Shown: one piece after another, positions 42,107-50,640 of the stretch
How positions within the stretch are numbered: position 1 is the stretch's first letter
How the letters are laid out: the number at the start of each line of letters is the position of its first letter
Origin: Candidatus Woesearchaeota archaeon
GTDB taxonomy: Archaea; Nanobdellota; Nanobdellia; Woesearchaeales; B29-G15
Direction: 5' to 3'
DNA length: 51,980 bases
Assembly (NCBI GenBank): GCA_017610005.1
Contig: JAFCCU010000022.1
Span: 1 to 51,980, forward strand
Notes under the pieces: generated by a model
What the model was told of the DNA's origin: nothing
The model's input: only the letters and a program-made list of their open reading frames with translations
The model's database searches: none
Translations under genes and position numbers: made by a program

Positions 42107-42433
42107 TTAATAAATATGTCTCTCTTTAATCTTAGCGTAATCTCCTAGACACATACTCAAAAGTCTTTGTGTTTCAATTAAGTCTCCTGCAAAGGCATTC
42201 ACTCTCGCTTGAATTTGAAAACGTCTTGAACCCCATAATAATCTTTCATCTGGGTCAATTATTTCATTTATCTCCCCAGGATGCTCCAAAGAAAATGCAT
42301 AAATAAGACTTTGTAAAAAATCAGAATCAACTTCCGAGTTTAAGATAGCAATAGCTCCCTTTAATTTTAATGCGCTTGGCAGTGTATCCTAAGATAAACC
42401 TTCTAATTGCACAAGCTTACCAAATGTTGCCAT
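42107..42433 (-). pseudogene. 108-residue ORF interrupted by one in-frame TAG
   Basis: From ATG 42433, one base after the TAA of the upstream TPR-like gene, the frame reads MATFGKLVQLEGLS, then TAG (42391-42389), then DTLPSALKLKGAIAILNSEV...HPGEINEIIDPDERLLWG...IETQRLLSMCLGDYAKI to a normal stop. Nothing else is broken. It may be a recent nonsense mutation (CAG to TAG), a sequencing error, or a read-through/pyrrolysine codon. The tail resembles the helical repeats of the upstream protein. I list it as a pseudogene for lack of proof. Confidence 0.5.
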
Positions 42434-42434
42434 T

Positions 42435-43319
42435 TTAAAAAGCCCTGTGAACATATACTGGTCTTGCAAGAGGTAAGGAGATTACAAGATTATCAATATG
42501 TTCTTGAGTGAACAATTTTTTTGCAACAAGATCATTCTCATACCCTTTTCCCGTAGGATGAGGCATTTCAAATTCTTCCCTCGTCCTCTCCATGAAAACT
42601 TCAGCCATTACGCCAGTAAGATCAACTCTAAACCCAGGATCCATTAAAGCTTCGTCAAATTCCAGCTCAGCACCTTCAAAGTCTCTGTTTCTTGCACGTA
42701 AATAACCCTGTAATAAATGCATTGTTGGAGTCCAATTAGCCTTATCAAGAGAATCCAATACTTCTTTTGCATTACCTAAAGCCTTATGATTAATGTGGTG
42801 AGAAGCAAGAATCTCAACAACTTGGGGTGAAGTTCCCCCAGTATATTTTTCAAAAACTTCAATACCTGACATGACTATATGAGAAAGCCTACCAAGTATA
42901 TTATAAATCCATGCGCCTTCAAGCTGGGCTTGAGCATATTCTCTTGCATGTTCAATTATGTTCGCACCGCTATCAAATTTTGCTTCTATCCCTCCTGCTT
43001 CATAAGCTACTTCTACACTCCTCAAGAGATGTGCTGCTTGATCAACACTCCCACTATAAACTAATGCTCTTGCCATTAAAATTTGAGCTTTAGCATCTTT
43101 CAGCAAGCTTTCATCCTTATCTTCTATTTTAAAATCCTGTGCCAGTGTTCCTAAAACATATGCTAAATTGACTCTCTCAAGAAATTTTTCATCAACTTCT
43201 GAGGTTAGTAAATCCCACCCTCCATTAATCAATGCTCCTGGTGTTAAAGCTCTGACATCATCTTTAGTAATGCCATTTAAATCTTGAAAAGGTATTTGAT
43301 CACGTTGGATTAATCTCAT
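42435..43319 (-). CDS. TPR-like helical repeat protein, 294 aa
   Basis: A soluble protein of paired helices with TPR-like spacing: AKAQILMARALVYSGSVDQAAHLLRSVEVAYEA, ASHHINHKALGNAKEVLDSL and HLLQGYLRARNRDFEGAELEFDEAL. It probably mediates protein-protein contacts. The TATA-like ttatttaacc (about 43339-43349) is about 25 bases upstream, so the mRNA should be leaderless. The downstream amber-interrupted ORF starts one base after its stop and is likely cotranscribed. Confidence 0.65.
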   Translation of the reverse strand: MRLIQRDQIPFQDLNGITKDDVRALTPGALINGGWDLLTSEVDEKFLERVNLAYVLGTLAQDFKIEDKDESLLKDAKAQILMARALVYSGSVDQAAHLLRSVEVAYEAGGIEAKFDSGANIIEHAREYAQAQLEGAWIYNILGRLSHIVMSGIEVFEKYTGGTSPQVVEILASHHINHKALGNAKEVLDSLDKANWTPTMHLLQGYLRARNRDFEGAELEFDEALMDPGFRVDLTGVMAEVFMERTREEFEMPHPTGKGYENDLVAKKLFTQEHIDNLVISLPLARPVYVHRAF

Positions 43320-43351
43320 AAGAGAAGTGAACGAAAGGTTAAATAAAAAGG

Positions 43352-43492
43352 TTATGGTAGTGGCACAACTGGCCTTCCTAGTAAATAATCAGTTCTTTTC
43401 TGTGTCAAATAGCCTTCTGCAATAAATGCTACTTCGCGGTTACCAGTATAAGATAAAAATTCAAGGATTAAAACACAATTAAACAGTTTGCT
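43352..43492 (-). other. 46-codon open frame without a good start
   Basis: Downstream of uL16 a frame reads SKLFNCVLILEFLSYTGNREV... to ...YLTQKRTDYLLGRPVVPLP and stops at 43352. It opens right after a TAG (43495-43493) that itself follows an ATG (43498) in frame. The text is protein-like (GNREVAFIAEGYL; DYLLGRP), but there is no start codon after the TAG. Possibly a gene remnant or an ORF needing TAG read-through. Confidence 0.3.
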
Positions 43493-44024
43493 CTACATTA
43501 CCAGTATGTTCTTCAACAAGTACCCTGTAAGATCCTGCTAGCTTCTTTGAACCTTTGGAAATTGCGGTCTTTGCTTTTTCTAAAGCATCTTTTTGTACAA
43601 ATGCTTCACAAATTACCTTTCCAGTTCTAACTTGGGCTGCAGCGCCAACTGCTTTTCCAAAAGATTTCTTCATACCAGTACTCATTCTATCTGCTCCAGC
43701 ACCTGCAGCTAAAGGATTTTCTCTTAGCACGTGATGTGGATAAATTCTTAATCTAAAAAAATATTGATTTTTTCCAATATTTCTCTCAAGATGTCTATTA
43801 ACAGTAATTCTGACACTTTCCATTGCTTGGTGTCTTACTTGTAAATTATCCTTGGCAATAAGCTGTAAATGAAGGCCATAATCCTTCTTTTTGTCACCGT
43901 GTTCAAACTTTACAATTTTAATGTGAGGAAATGCTCTTACAAATTGTTTAGCCCTATACTTGGATTTTCTTGTGTAAGGTCTTTCAAGCCTTCTCCACGC
44001 AACAGCTTTTCTTAACTTTGCCAT
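43479..44024 (-). CDS. rpl10e: ribosomal protein uL16 (L10e)
   Basis: A 50S protein at the A-site region. It begins MAKLRKAVAWRRLERPYTRK and includes FPHIKIVKFEHGD, RITVNRHLERNIGKNQYFF and LAAGAGADRMSTGMKKSFGK. The start at 44024 gives 181 residues, the normal length; the longer frame (to 44093) runs over the TATA-like ggtttaaaa (about 44053-44061). A divergent promoter region separates it from the secreted-protein family. Confidence 0.95.
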   Translation of the reverse strand: MAKLRKAVAWRRLERPYTRKSKYRAKQFVRAFPHIKIVKFEHGDKKKDYGLHLQLIAKDNLQVRHQAMESVRITVNRHLERNIGKNQYFFRLRIYPHHVLRENPLAAGAGADRMSTGMKKSFGKAVGAAAQVRTGKVICEAFVQKDALEKAKTAISKGSKKLAGSYRVLVEEHTGNVEQTV

Positions 44025-44103
44025 TTTGAATTGGAAAAGGTGCCTATTTTTAAACCTTTCGTTCAAAACATTTATATAATCAATAATCTCCACAAAAAAG
44101 GTA

Positions 44104-44679
44104 ATGAAAAAGGGGATTATATTTTTAGTATTACTATTAACTATTAGTGGTGCTTTTGCAGGAGTTTATGTTAATCCAAATAAGGTAATGCCTGGGCAAG
44201 TGATGAAAATTACAGTTAAAGGATTTAATTTAATTCCTATAAGAAACGTTATTGCTCAGATTTACCACGAAGAAGGGTTTGATGAAGTAGAACTTTACAG
44301 AAAAAATGGAAATGGTTTTAATGGAGAATATGAAGCAATGTGGGTCGCTCATGATACCAAAAACCAAGAGTGGTATAACCTTACAATAATCAAAACAAAT
44401 ATTTTCGGATTTAAGTCATTCCTCAAAACAGAATACCAAGATCCGGTCCAATCCCATGTCCCGGAAGAATTATCTGAAGGCACATTTGGGTCTGGTAATT
44501 ACACATTCCCAGCCAGCGTACTTGTCACAAAGAGGATAGGAGTAGGAACAACTGAACCAACTGAAAGTTTAGAGATTATTGGAAACTTAAAAATTGATGG
44601 AGATATATATGGCGGTTCTGGCAACACCATCTTTGATGGTGGCACTGGAAAGTTTGATGAATCAGTCATGCCTTACTAA
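44104..44679 (+). CDS. secreted protein, founder of the tandem surface family
   Basis: A 191-residue protein with signal peptide MKKGIIFLVLLLTISGAFA. The first ~100 residues form a beta-rich domain; the second part has LSEGTFGSGNYTFP, RIGVGTTEPTESLEIIGNLKIDGDIYGGSG. That last form (G-I/V-G-T-x-x-P...L-x-I-x-G-x-I...G-x-I-Y) is the short collar common in phage-tail and adhesin-like surface proteins. It shares this part with the three downstream genes but lacks their cysteine-rich C-terminus. It overlaps the next ATG by one base (TAATG). Confidence 0.6.
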   Translation: MKKGIIFLVLLLTISGAFAGVYVNPNKVMPGQVMKITVKGFNLIPIRNVIAQIYHEEGFDEVELYRKNGNGFNGEYEAMWVAHDTKNQEWYNLTIIKTNIFGFKSFLKTEYQDPVQSHVPEELSEGTFGSGNYTFPASVLVTKRIGVGTTEPTESLEIIGNLKIDGDIYGGSGNTIFDGGTGKFDESVMPY

Positions 44680-45555
44680 TGAGATATTCAACCAAAGTCT
44701 CAATTGCTATTACATTTTTCATATTCCTAATACCATTTGCACTTGCCGAATCTAAAACACATCTTGCAGAAGATATTTTAAACGGCACTTTTGCCGGGCC
44801 AGGGAATTATACTTTTCCTAATTCTTTATTTATTATGGCAAAGCTAGGAATTGGTATGAGCGCCCCTACAGAGCTTTTAGGGTAATATAATTTTTAATGC
44901 AGTAACAGGAAAACTAAATCCAAGCGTTATGCCTTACGAGGCTGGTGACATTACTTCTGATGCATATACCAATACTAACGATGAGGGGTACTATGATATT
45001 TCGGGATTATCAGAAGCAAATGTTAAACTAAATACCCCATTTGGAAGGGGGCAAACTGGATCATATTATGGATCAGATTGTATCTCAACAGGGGCCGATG
45101 CTACTTCAGAGGACATTGCCAAGGATAAAACAGCAGATCTAAGTTGTTCAGGAACGTTAACTATTGGCGCCCTTGAACTTTCAGGGAATGCGAAACCAGA
45201 AGAAGTTGTTAAAGATCAAACTTTTTATAATGAATCATTTTCAAAATTGACTGGAACTTATGAAGAACCAACAGGGCCAATGTGTTCAGGGGCTGTAAGA
45301 TACCGTTGGGAGTTTACAGGACCCACTCACCACCCCCAATATTGCAAATTAGATACAACAGACTATGTCGGAATATGTGATGCAAGTAATGTTGGAGTTT
45401 CAGGCCTTTCTTCATATGCGGGGTATTCATGCGGGGTACCTCAATCAACCCTCGCCGCAAGTAAAGTGATGTATGGAAGTTACACTGGGGGCAATAATGA
45501 CTGGTGTTTTTTTGCTTGGTATAAATGCCATCGGCTGTGTGATACAGATGGTTAA
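44679..45555 (+). pseudogene. family surface protein with frameshifting deletion
   Basis: Signal peptide and collar (ESKTHLAEDILNGTFAGPGNYTFP...GMSAPTELLG) end at a TAA at 44883-44885. The rest continues in another frame from about 44884 (NIIFNAVTGKLNPSVMPYEAGD) through ...CSGAVRYRWEFTGP...FFAWYKCHRLCDTDG to 45555. Comparison with the copy at 45548 shows that about 50 bases between CTTTTA and GG(A)ATGATC were lost, shifting the frame. The two ORFs seen are halves of one former gene of about 280 residues. Confidence 0.7.
44766..44880 (+). repeat. 115-bp collar repeat, copy 1
   Basis: The block gcagaagatattttaaac...ctacagagcttttag is identical to 46634-46748 except for the last base, while the flanks differ strongly. 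The copy at 45629-45743 has several, mostly synonymous, changes. Confidence 0.85.
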
Positions 45556-46444
45556 TATTAAACTAATAGGAATTATTATTTTACTGATTATAACTCCTTT
45601 TACACTTGGTAATTCAAAGACACATCTTGCAGAAGATATTCTAAATGGCACATTTGCAGGGCCTGGGAACTATACTTTTCCTGATTCGCTGTTTATTATG
45701 GCAAAGCTAGGAATTGGTATGAGTGCCCCTACAGAGCTTTTAGAAATTGTTGGGAATATTAAGTTAACTGGAGATATCTTAGATGGCTCTGGAGGAATGA
45801 TCTTTAATTCTGCGACTGGAAAAATACTACCAGGAAAACTACCTTATGAAACAGGAGATATTACTAATGACTTTACAACAAACAATTATGCAATTTCAAA
45901 GTATGATGTATCTCAATTATCTGAAGGAAATGTTAAATTTCAAGTTGAGTTTGGTAGAGGGTTAACTGGCTCTTTTCTAGGGGTTGAATGCTCTTTAGGT
46001 GATGCAACTACTGAAGATATCAAACTAAATAAAAAGGCAGATATAAACTGCGATGGAAACTTAGAAACTGGAACGTTAGAACTTTCAGGAAACGCTAATC
46101 CTAACCAAGTTGCTTCTGGAAAGATATTTTACAGTAATTCTTTTACTCAAGAAATTGGAACCTTGGAGATCTCTACAGGACCCCTATGTTCTGGGGTAGT
46201 AGGATATAATTGGGAGCTCATTAACACTTTTTCTGACTCATACGCTAGCCTTAGTGGGAGCGTACAATGTGACGAGAATTTTGTTGGCCAACAAGCCTAC
46301 AAGAACTACGATGCCATTTCTTGTGGCCTTGCCCAGCCCCTCTGGATTGGTTCAACCACATTGAGTACAACTATTGGAGGGGGGTCTTCTACCCAGTATC
46401 TCGGAAGATACAAATGTGTCCGGTCCTGCAATACTGATGGCTAA
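45548..46444 (+). CDS. family surface protein, intact copy 2
   Basis: A 298-residue secreted protein. The ATG at 45548 overlaps the previous stop by 8 bp and opens a signal peptide (MVNIKLIGIIILLIITPFTLG); the longer upstream frame only shadows the preceding gene. Collar NSKTHLAEDILNGTFAGPGNYTFP...LLEIVGNIKLTGDILDGSGG, then a beta-repeat region with ELSGNANPNQVASGKIFYSNSFTQEIGTL, then a C-terminal cysteine module (CSGVVGYNWELI...YKCVRSCNTDG) similar in pattern but not in sequence to its sisters. Confidence 0.65.
   Translation: MVNIKLIGIIILLIITPFTLGNSKTHLAEDILNGTFAGPGNYTFPDSLFIMAKLGIGMSAPTELLEIVGNIKLTGDILDGSGGMIFNSATGKILPGKLPYETGDITNDFTTNNYAISKYDVSQLSEGNVKFQVEFGRGLTGSFLGVECSLGDATTEDIKLNKKADINCDGNLETGTLELSGNANPNQVASGKIFYSNSFTQEIGTLEISTGPLCSGVVGYNWELINTFSDSYASLSGSVQCDENFVGQQAYKNYDAISCGLAQPLWIGSTTLSTTIGGGSSTQYLGRYKCVRSCNTDG
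45629..45743 (+). repeat. 115-bp collar repeat, copy 2
   Basis: The diverged middle copy of the collar block, with mostly third-position changes; the last ~50 bases are again almost unchanged. Confidence 0.8.
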
Positions 46445-46558
46445 ACAAAAATTATTTTAATAGGCAATTTTTTCTAAATACAAATATTTGATTGCTCCAT
46501 TAAACCCAAAGAGAGTATTTAAAAAGATTTAAATATCCAGTATACAACTTAATTGATA

Positions 46559-47431
46559 ATGAAAAAAGGAATACTTATTTTTCTATTAATCTTCATAATC
46601 CCATTTGCACTTGCAACTCTTCAATATCACACCGCAGAAGATATTTTAAACGGCACTTTTGCCGGGCCAGGGAATTATACTTTTCCTAATTCTTTATTTA
46701 TTATGGCAAAGCTAGGAATTGGTATGAGCGCCCCTACAGAGCTTTTAAATATTAAGTTAACTGGAGATATCTTAGATGGCTCTGGAGCAGTAATCTATAA
46801 TTCAGTAACTGGGAAAATTCCTGCTACAGCCTTACCCTATGAGGCAGGAGACATTGTGTCTGATTGGGAATCAGTTAGTTATTCTTCATCAAATTATGAT
46901 GTTTCCCAATTGAGCGAAGGGAATGTTAAAGATGAAACTCCTTATGGGAGAGGATACACTGGAACTCTTAAACCAGGCGGGACTGCAACAACAAGTGATG
47001 TAAAACAAGGAGTAACTTTCTATTCTGGTTCATTTACTGAGCAAGTAGGTGCTTTCACTATTGGAGGAGACGCTATTTCCGATGATGTTTTGACAGGTAA
47101 AAAGTTCTACGCAGGATCATTTAATGAACTTACTGGAACATACGTACCAGACCCTGGTTGCGAAGGGGTTGAAAGATTTCAATGGGAATCTACTGGAGTT
47201 TCAGTCCATAAAGGAAATGGATGCGGTTTTATCGATGCCATAGTTGTAGGTGTATGCGGTGCTTCTAATGTTGGAAAGTTAGGTTGGATATATTATTATG
47301 ATTATTCTGAACCACTACCTTGGCACAAACCACCAGATACTTCAATGTATGAAGAAGAGACCTGGGGATATATTAGTGGAGGGGGGTTTGGACAATATAG
47401 ATGTCACCGGATTTGTGACATTGGAGAGTGA
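46559..47431 (+). CDS. family surface protein, intact copy 3
   Basis: A 290-residue secreted protein with its own TATA-like gatttaaatat (46526-46536) about 25 bases before ATG 46559, suggesting a leaderless mRNA. Signal peptide MKKGILIFLLIFIIPFALA, then the shared collar. Relative to copy 2 it lacks four residues (EIVG) in frame. The variable C-terminus is CEGVERFQWESTG...GQYRCHRICDIGE. The collar DNA is identical to copy 1 over 114 bases. Confidence 0.65.
   Translation: MKKGILIFLLIFIIPFALATLQYHTAEDILNGTFAGPGNYTFPNSLFIMAKLGIGMSAPTELLNIKLTGDILDGSGAVIYNSVTGKIPATALPYEAGDIVSDWESVSYSSSNYDVSQLSEGNVKDETPYGRGYTGTLKPGGTATTSDVKQGVTFYSGSFTEQVGAFTIGGDAISDDVLTGKKFYAGSFNELTGTYVPDPGCEGVERFQWESTGVSVHKGNGCGFIDAIVVGVCGASNVGKLGWIYYYDYSEPLPWHKPPDTSMYEEETWGYISGGGFGQYRCHRICDIGE
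46634..46748 (+). repeat. 115-bp collar repeat, copy 3
   Basis: Identical to copy 1 over 114 of 115 bases in spite of 1.9 kb distance, which points to recent gene conversion or duplication. Confidence 0.85.
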
Positions 47432-47497
47432 TCAGAAGAAAACAACAAATAAGTCTAAACAAAAATTTTATAAAAACTTCAAGTTTTCTCTTATCCT

Positions 47498-48148
47498 ATG
47501 AAGATAATCCAAGGAGTAATATTTGATCTTTTTGGCACAATTTTTTTTGAAGAAAGAAAAGTTATGCGCTACCGCGAGTTTGCTCAGGCAATTGGCAGAA
47601 ACATTGATGATTATGAATTTCTAAAAGCGTTTGAACAACATTTTATGACAAGCTTATTTTCTGACTTTTCTGAAAAAACTGAAGATTTTTTAAAAGCAAT
47701 GGGTGTTCCTCGAGATGAAGCTAAAGTTGCGCACCTTATCAAGATATTAAATGATTTTTCAACTGAATCATTTAAGATGTTTGATGATGCGAAAGCTGCC
47801 TTAAGAACATTAAAAAGCAAATATAAACTAGGGCTTTACACTAATTCAGCAGCTCCAGTTTTTCAAAAACTAAGAGAAAGATTCAAAATTTATGATATTT
47901 TTGATGGAATTACAACTTCATTTGAATTATGTTCACTAAAACCTACAAAAGAAATGCTTCTCTCAGCGCTTCATTCCTTGGGATTAAATAGAGACCAAGT
48001 CATGTTTGTTGGAGATAGTTTTAAAGATGATTTTAGGGCCTTAGAAAATATCGGCTTAAATGCAGTTTTACTGGATAGGCATGATAAATATCCTCAATGT
48101 GAACGCAGAATAAGATCAATTCCAGAGATTACAAAATTCTTAAAATGA
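47498..48148 (+). CDS. HAD-superfamily hydrolase (haloacid dehalogenase type)
   Basis: A 216-residue HAD protein. Motif I is IFDLFGTIF (Asp nucleophile, second Asp replaced by Phe as in the DxYGT haloacid-dehalogenase group), motif II YTNSA, motif III Lys in SLKPTKEM, motif IV VGDSFKDD. A helical cap lies between motifs I and II. Substrate unknown. The next HAD gene overlaps it by 4 bp (ATGA). Confidence 0.8.
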   Translation: MKIIQGVIFDLFGTIFFEERKVMRYREFAQAIGRNIDDYEFLKAFEQHFMTSLFSDFSEKTEDFLKAMGVPRDEAKVAHLIKILNDFSTESFKMFDDAKAALRTLKSKYKLGLYTNSAAPVFQKLRERFKIYDIFDGITTSFELCSLKPTKEMLLSALHSLGLNRDQVMFVGDSFKDDFRALENIGLNAVLLDRHDKYPQCERRIRSIPEITKFLK

Positions 48149-48759
48149 AAGGAGTAATATTTGACTTATTTGCAACACTTGTTTCGGCCCAAGACCCAGA
48201 AACATGGATGATTAAGACTTTTAATTTACCTTTTGATCGTTCTTATGTGCAAAAAGTTGCTTGTGCAACTATTTTTGAAAATTGGGACCAATATATGCAA
48301 GTTCTAATTGAAAAATTAAATTTAAGTGAATCAGATATCCCCAAATTAAGAGCAAGATTTCAGCATGAACGAGATACTACCTTTCTTTTGCCTGGAGTTC
48401 TTGAGATTTTAAGAGATCTAAAGTCCAAAGGATATAAAATTGCACTTATCACAAATCTTCTAAACCCAGATTATGATATGACTACAAAATTTGATTTTAA
48501 GTTTGATGCAATAACGCTATCTTATGAATTAGGCGCTGTAAAACCAGATAAATCTCTCTTCTTAGATTGTTTAAAGAAGTTAAATTTAGATGCAAGCGAA
48601 GTTATAATGGTAGGAGATAATTTATTAGCAGATATTAAGGGCAGTGAAGCAGTAGGCATAAAAGGCATACTATTTGATCCAGAAGGTAAAAACCCAAGCT
48701 ATCCAAATAGAATTGAAAAGTTTTCTGAATTGTTAACTCAATTCACAAACTTAAAATAG
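48145..48759 (+). CDS. HAD-superfamily hydrolase, second copy
   Basis: A 204-residue HAD paralogue: motif I IFDLFATLVS, motif II ITNLL, motif III VKPDKSLF, motif IV VGDNLLADI. As in the upstream gene the second motif I Asp is missing, so a classical phosphatase role is doubtful. It ends in TAG TAG. It is translationally coupled to the first HAD gene and followed 21 bp later by the SGNH hydrolase gene. Confidence 0.8.
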   Translation: MKGVIFDLFATLVSAQDPETWMIKTFNLPFDRSYVQKVACATIFENWDQYMQVLIEKLNLSESDIPKLRARFQHERDTTFLLPGVLEILRDLKSKGYKIALITNLLNPDYDMTTKFDFKFDAITLSYELGAVKPDKSLFLDCLKKLNLDASEVIMVGDNLLADIKGSEAVGIKGILFDPEGKNPSYPNRIEKFSELLTQFTNLK

Positions 48760-48780
48760 TAGAGATATCTAAACAACAAA

Positions 48781-49383
48781 ATGACAAGAATCCTATTATT
48801 CGGAGATTCCTCTACTTACGGCTCGTGGGGGGAACTTGGAGGATACGCTGACCGAGTCAAACAATACTGCCATAAACAAGTTTTAGATAGCCACACATTC
48901 TGTCTTGCATATAATTTAGGAATCTCAGGGGATACTTCATTTGATCTGCTTGAAAGAATGGAATATGAAGCAAGGATGAGGATGAAAGAAGATGAAGACA
49001 ATATCCTCATTATATCTATTGGGACAAATGATAGTCAGCTTCTAGATGACACAACACCTAAAGTTACAATAAATGACTTTAAAGAAAATTTATCAGAAAT
49101 TTTTCAAATTGCCTGGAAATATACAAACAAAGTTATCTTTGTGAGCACATTTCCAGTAAATGAAGAAAAAACATCTCCTTATTTAGAAAACCACTTTTTT
49201 AGAAATAAATCTCTTCAAGAGTATAATAATGCAGCCTTGCAAGTATGTAAACTCTATCATGTAATTCATCTTGAATTCATGTCATGGTTAAAGCCTCTTG
49301 GATGGGATGGCCTCCACCCATCAACAGCACAGCATAAACAGGTATTTGAAAAAATTAAAGAGGTTCTTGATAAATGGCTTTAA
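48781..49383 (+). CDS. SGNH/GDSL-family hydrolase
   Basis: A 200-residue esterase-fold protein with block I LLFGDSSTYGSWGE (nucleophile Ser), block II Gly in YNLGISGDTSFDLL, block III SIGTNDS (Asn) and block V WDGLHPSTAQH (Asp, His). All four catalytic blocks are intact, unlike the broken SGNH gene in the island. No signal peptide, so it acts in the cytoplasm, perhaps as an acyl esterase. It overlaps the CDF transporter gene by 10 bp. Confidence 0.85.
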   Translation: MTRILLFGDSSTYGSWGELGGYADRVKQYCHKQVLDSHTFCLAYNLGISGDTSFDLLERMEYEARMRMKEDEDNILIISIGTNDSQLLDDTTPKVTINDFKENLSEIFQIAWKYTNKVIFVSTFPVNEEKTSPYLENHFFRNKSLQEYNNAALQVCKLYHVIHLEFMSWLKPLGWDGLHPSTAQHKQVFEKIKEVLDKWL

Positions 49384-50264
49384 AAGAAAAATTCTTACTA
49401 TGGCTGGAAATTTTCGGAGATTTACTGGCAGGAATTGTAAAAATTATTTTTGGATTTGCAAGCAAATCCGCAGGGCTTATTGCTGAAGGGTTTCACTCTT
49501 TTGCAGATTCAGGAAATCAGGTATTTTTATTAATTGGGCTTAAAAGTAGTAAGAAAAAAGCAGATCAAAGTCACCCTTTTGGTTATGGAAAAGAAAAGTT
49601 TTTCTGGGCGCTGCTCTCAGCATTGTTTATCATGCTTTTTTCTGGAGGAATTGCAATTTACCAAGGAGTATTAAAATTAATTAAACCTGAACCAATAACA
49701 AACTATTTAACAAATATTTCAGTATTAGGAATAATTTTTATTTTTCAAATAGTAATATTCATATTTAGCACAAGATCCTTCCAGCTAATATTAAACAAGA
49801 GTAAAAAACTTGAATTTATTAAATCTCCATCAATAATTAACCTTTGGTTTAGTGATTTAATGGCACTAGCTGGCACAATTATTGTAGGTATTGCATTAAC
49901 TTTATCTCAAGTTACAAATAATTCAGTATTTGATGCAATTTCATCAATATTAATAGGGATAATGCTCTTTTCATTAGGAATATTTTTAGCTTCCGATGCA
50001 AAAGAATTACTAATTGGAGAAGCAGTCTCTCCCCCGATTTATAAAAAAATAAAGGAAATCTTTTCAAAAAGTAAAGAAGTTATTAAGCTTAGAAAATTAA
50101 AAACAATGCACCTAACTCCAAATGAAATTCTTATCAATGCTGACGTTGAATTCAAAGATGAATTAACAACAACTGATATTGAACAAGCAATTGATAAAAT
50201 CGAATCTAAAATAAAAGAAGAAGTGCCTCAAGCAAAACAAATCTATATTGAAGCTGAATCATAA
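49374..50264 (+). CDS. cation diffusion facilitator transporter
   Basis: A 296-residue CDF (ZnT/FieF) family antiporter that exports Zn, Mn, Fe or similar ions against protons. About six TM helices in residues 5-205: GLIAEGFHSFADSGNQ in TM2 (HxxxD site), HPFGYGKEKFFW in the loop, and VFDAISSILIGIML in TM5. The C-terminal cytoplasmic domain (about 215-296) has MHLTPNEILINADVEF. TM2 HxxxD with TM5 DxxxS differs from the HD-HD zinc-type site, so metal choice is open. Confidence 0.88.
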   Translation: MALKEKFLLWLEIFGDLLAGIVKIIFGFASKSAGLIAEGFHSFADSGNQVFLLIGLKSSKKKADQSHPFGYGKEKFFWALLSALFIMLFSGGIAIYQGVLKLIKPEPITNYLTNISVLGIIFIFQIVIFIFSTRSFQLILNKSKKLEFIKSPSIINLWFSDLMALAGTIIVGIALTLSQVTNNSVFDAISSILIGIMLFSLGIFLASDAKELLIGEAVSPPIYKKIKEIFSKSKEVIKLRKLKTMHLTPNEILINADVEFKDELTTTDIEQAIDKIESKIKEEVPQAKQIYIEAES

Positions 50265-50265
50265 A

Positions 50266-50640
50266 ATGGCAGCACTAGAACTTTATCAAAATGGAAAGTT
50301 AATTTATCATTCTAATCAAATAAGGATTAGACCTATTTTTGAGGTCGTTAAAAAATTTTATGGGAAGATTTCAAATTGTATATTACATGACAAAATCGTA
50401 GGGCTTGCTGTAGCAAGACTAATTGTTTATTCTGAATTTATTATAGAAGTTAAAGCAGGCGTGATGTCAAAACCGGCAAAAGAATTATTAAATTCAGCAG
50501 GAATTAAAAATTCAGAAAATACACTGGTTCCAATAATTCTTAACAATGAAACAACAGGTCCTTGCCCAATGGAAATAAAAGCAAATAAAGCAAAAAATAA
50601 TGAAGAATTTTTTAATTCATTAAAAGAAATATTTTATTGA
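50266..50640 (+). CDS. DUF1893 protein
   Basis: A 124-residue protein starting two bases after the CDF stop; the GTG/ATG-like start inside the transporter is rejected. LELYQNGKLIYHSNQIRIRPIFEVVK, IVGLAVARLIVYSEF and the C-terminal GPCPMEIKA match the DUF1893 family, a cytidine-deaminase-like fold of unknown role common in anaerobes. It is in the operon of the HAD, SGNH and CDF genes. Confidence 0.75.
   Translation: MAALELYQNGKLIYHSNQIRIRPIFEVVKKFYGKISNCILHDKIVGLAVARLIVYSEFIIEVKAGVMSKPAKELLNSAGIKNSENTLVPIILNNETTGPCPMEIKANKAKNNEEFFNSLKEIFY

Noticed and set aside
14230-43498. Genome-wide reassignment of TAG to an amino acid
   Set aside because: TAG is used as the ordinary stop of the FTR-like, scpA and second HAD genes, and only three interrupted frames are seen; kept only as a point to check.
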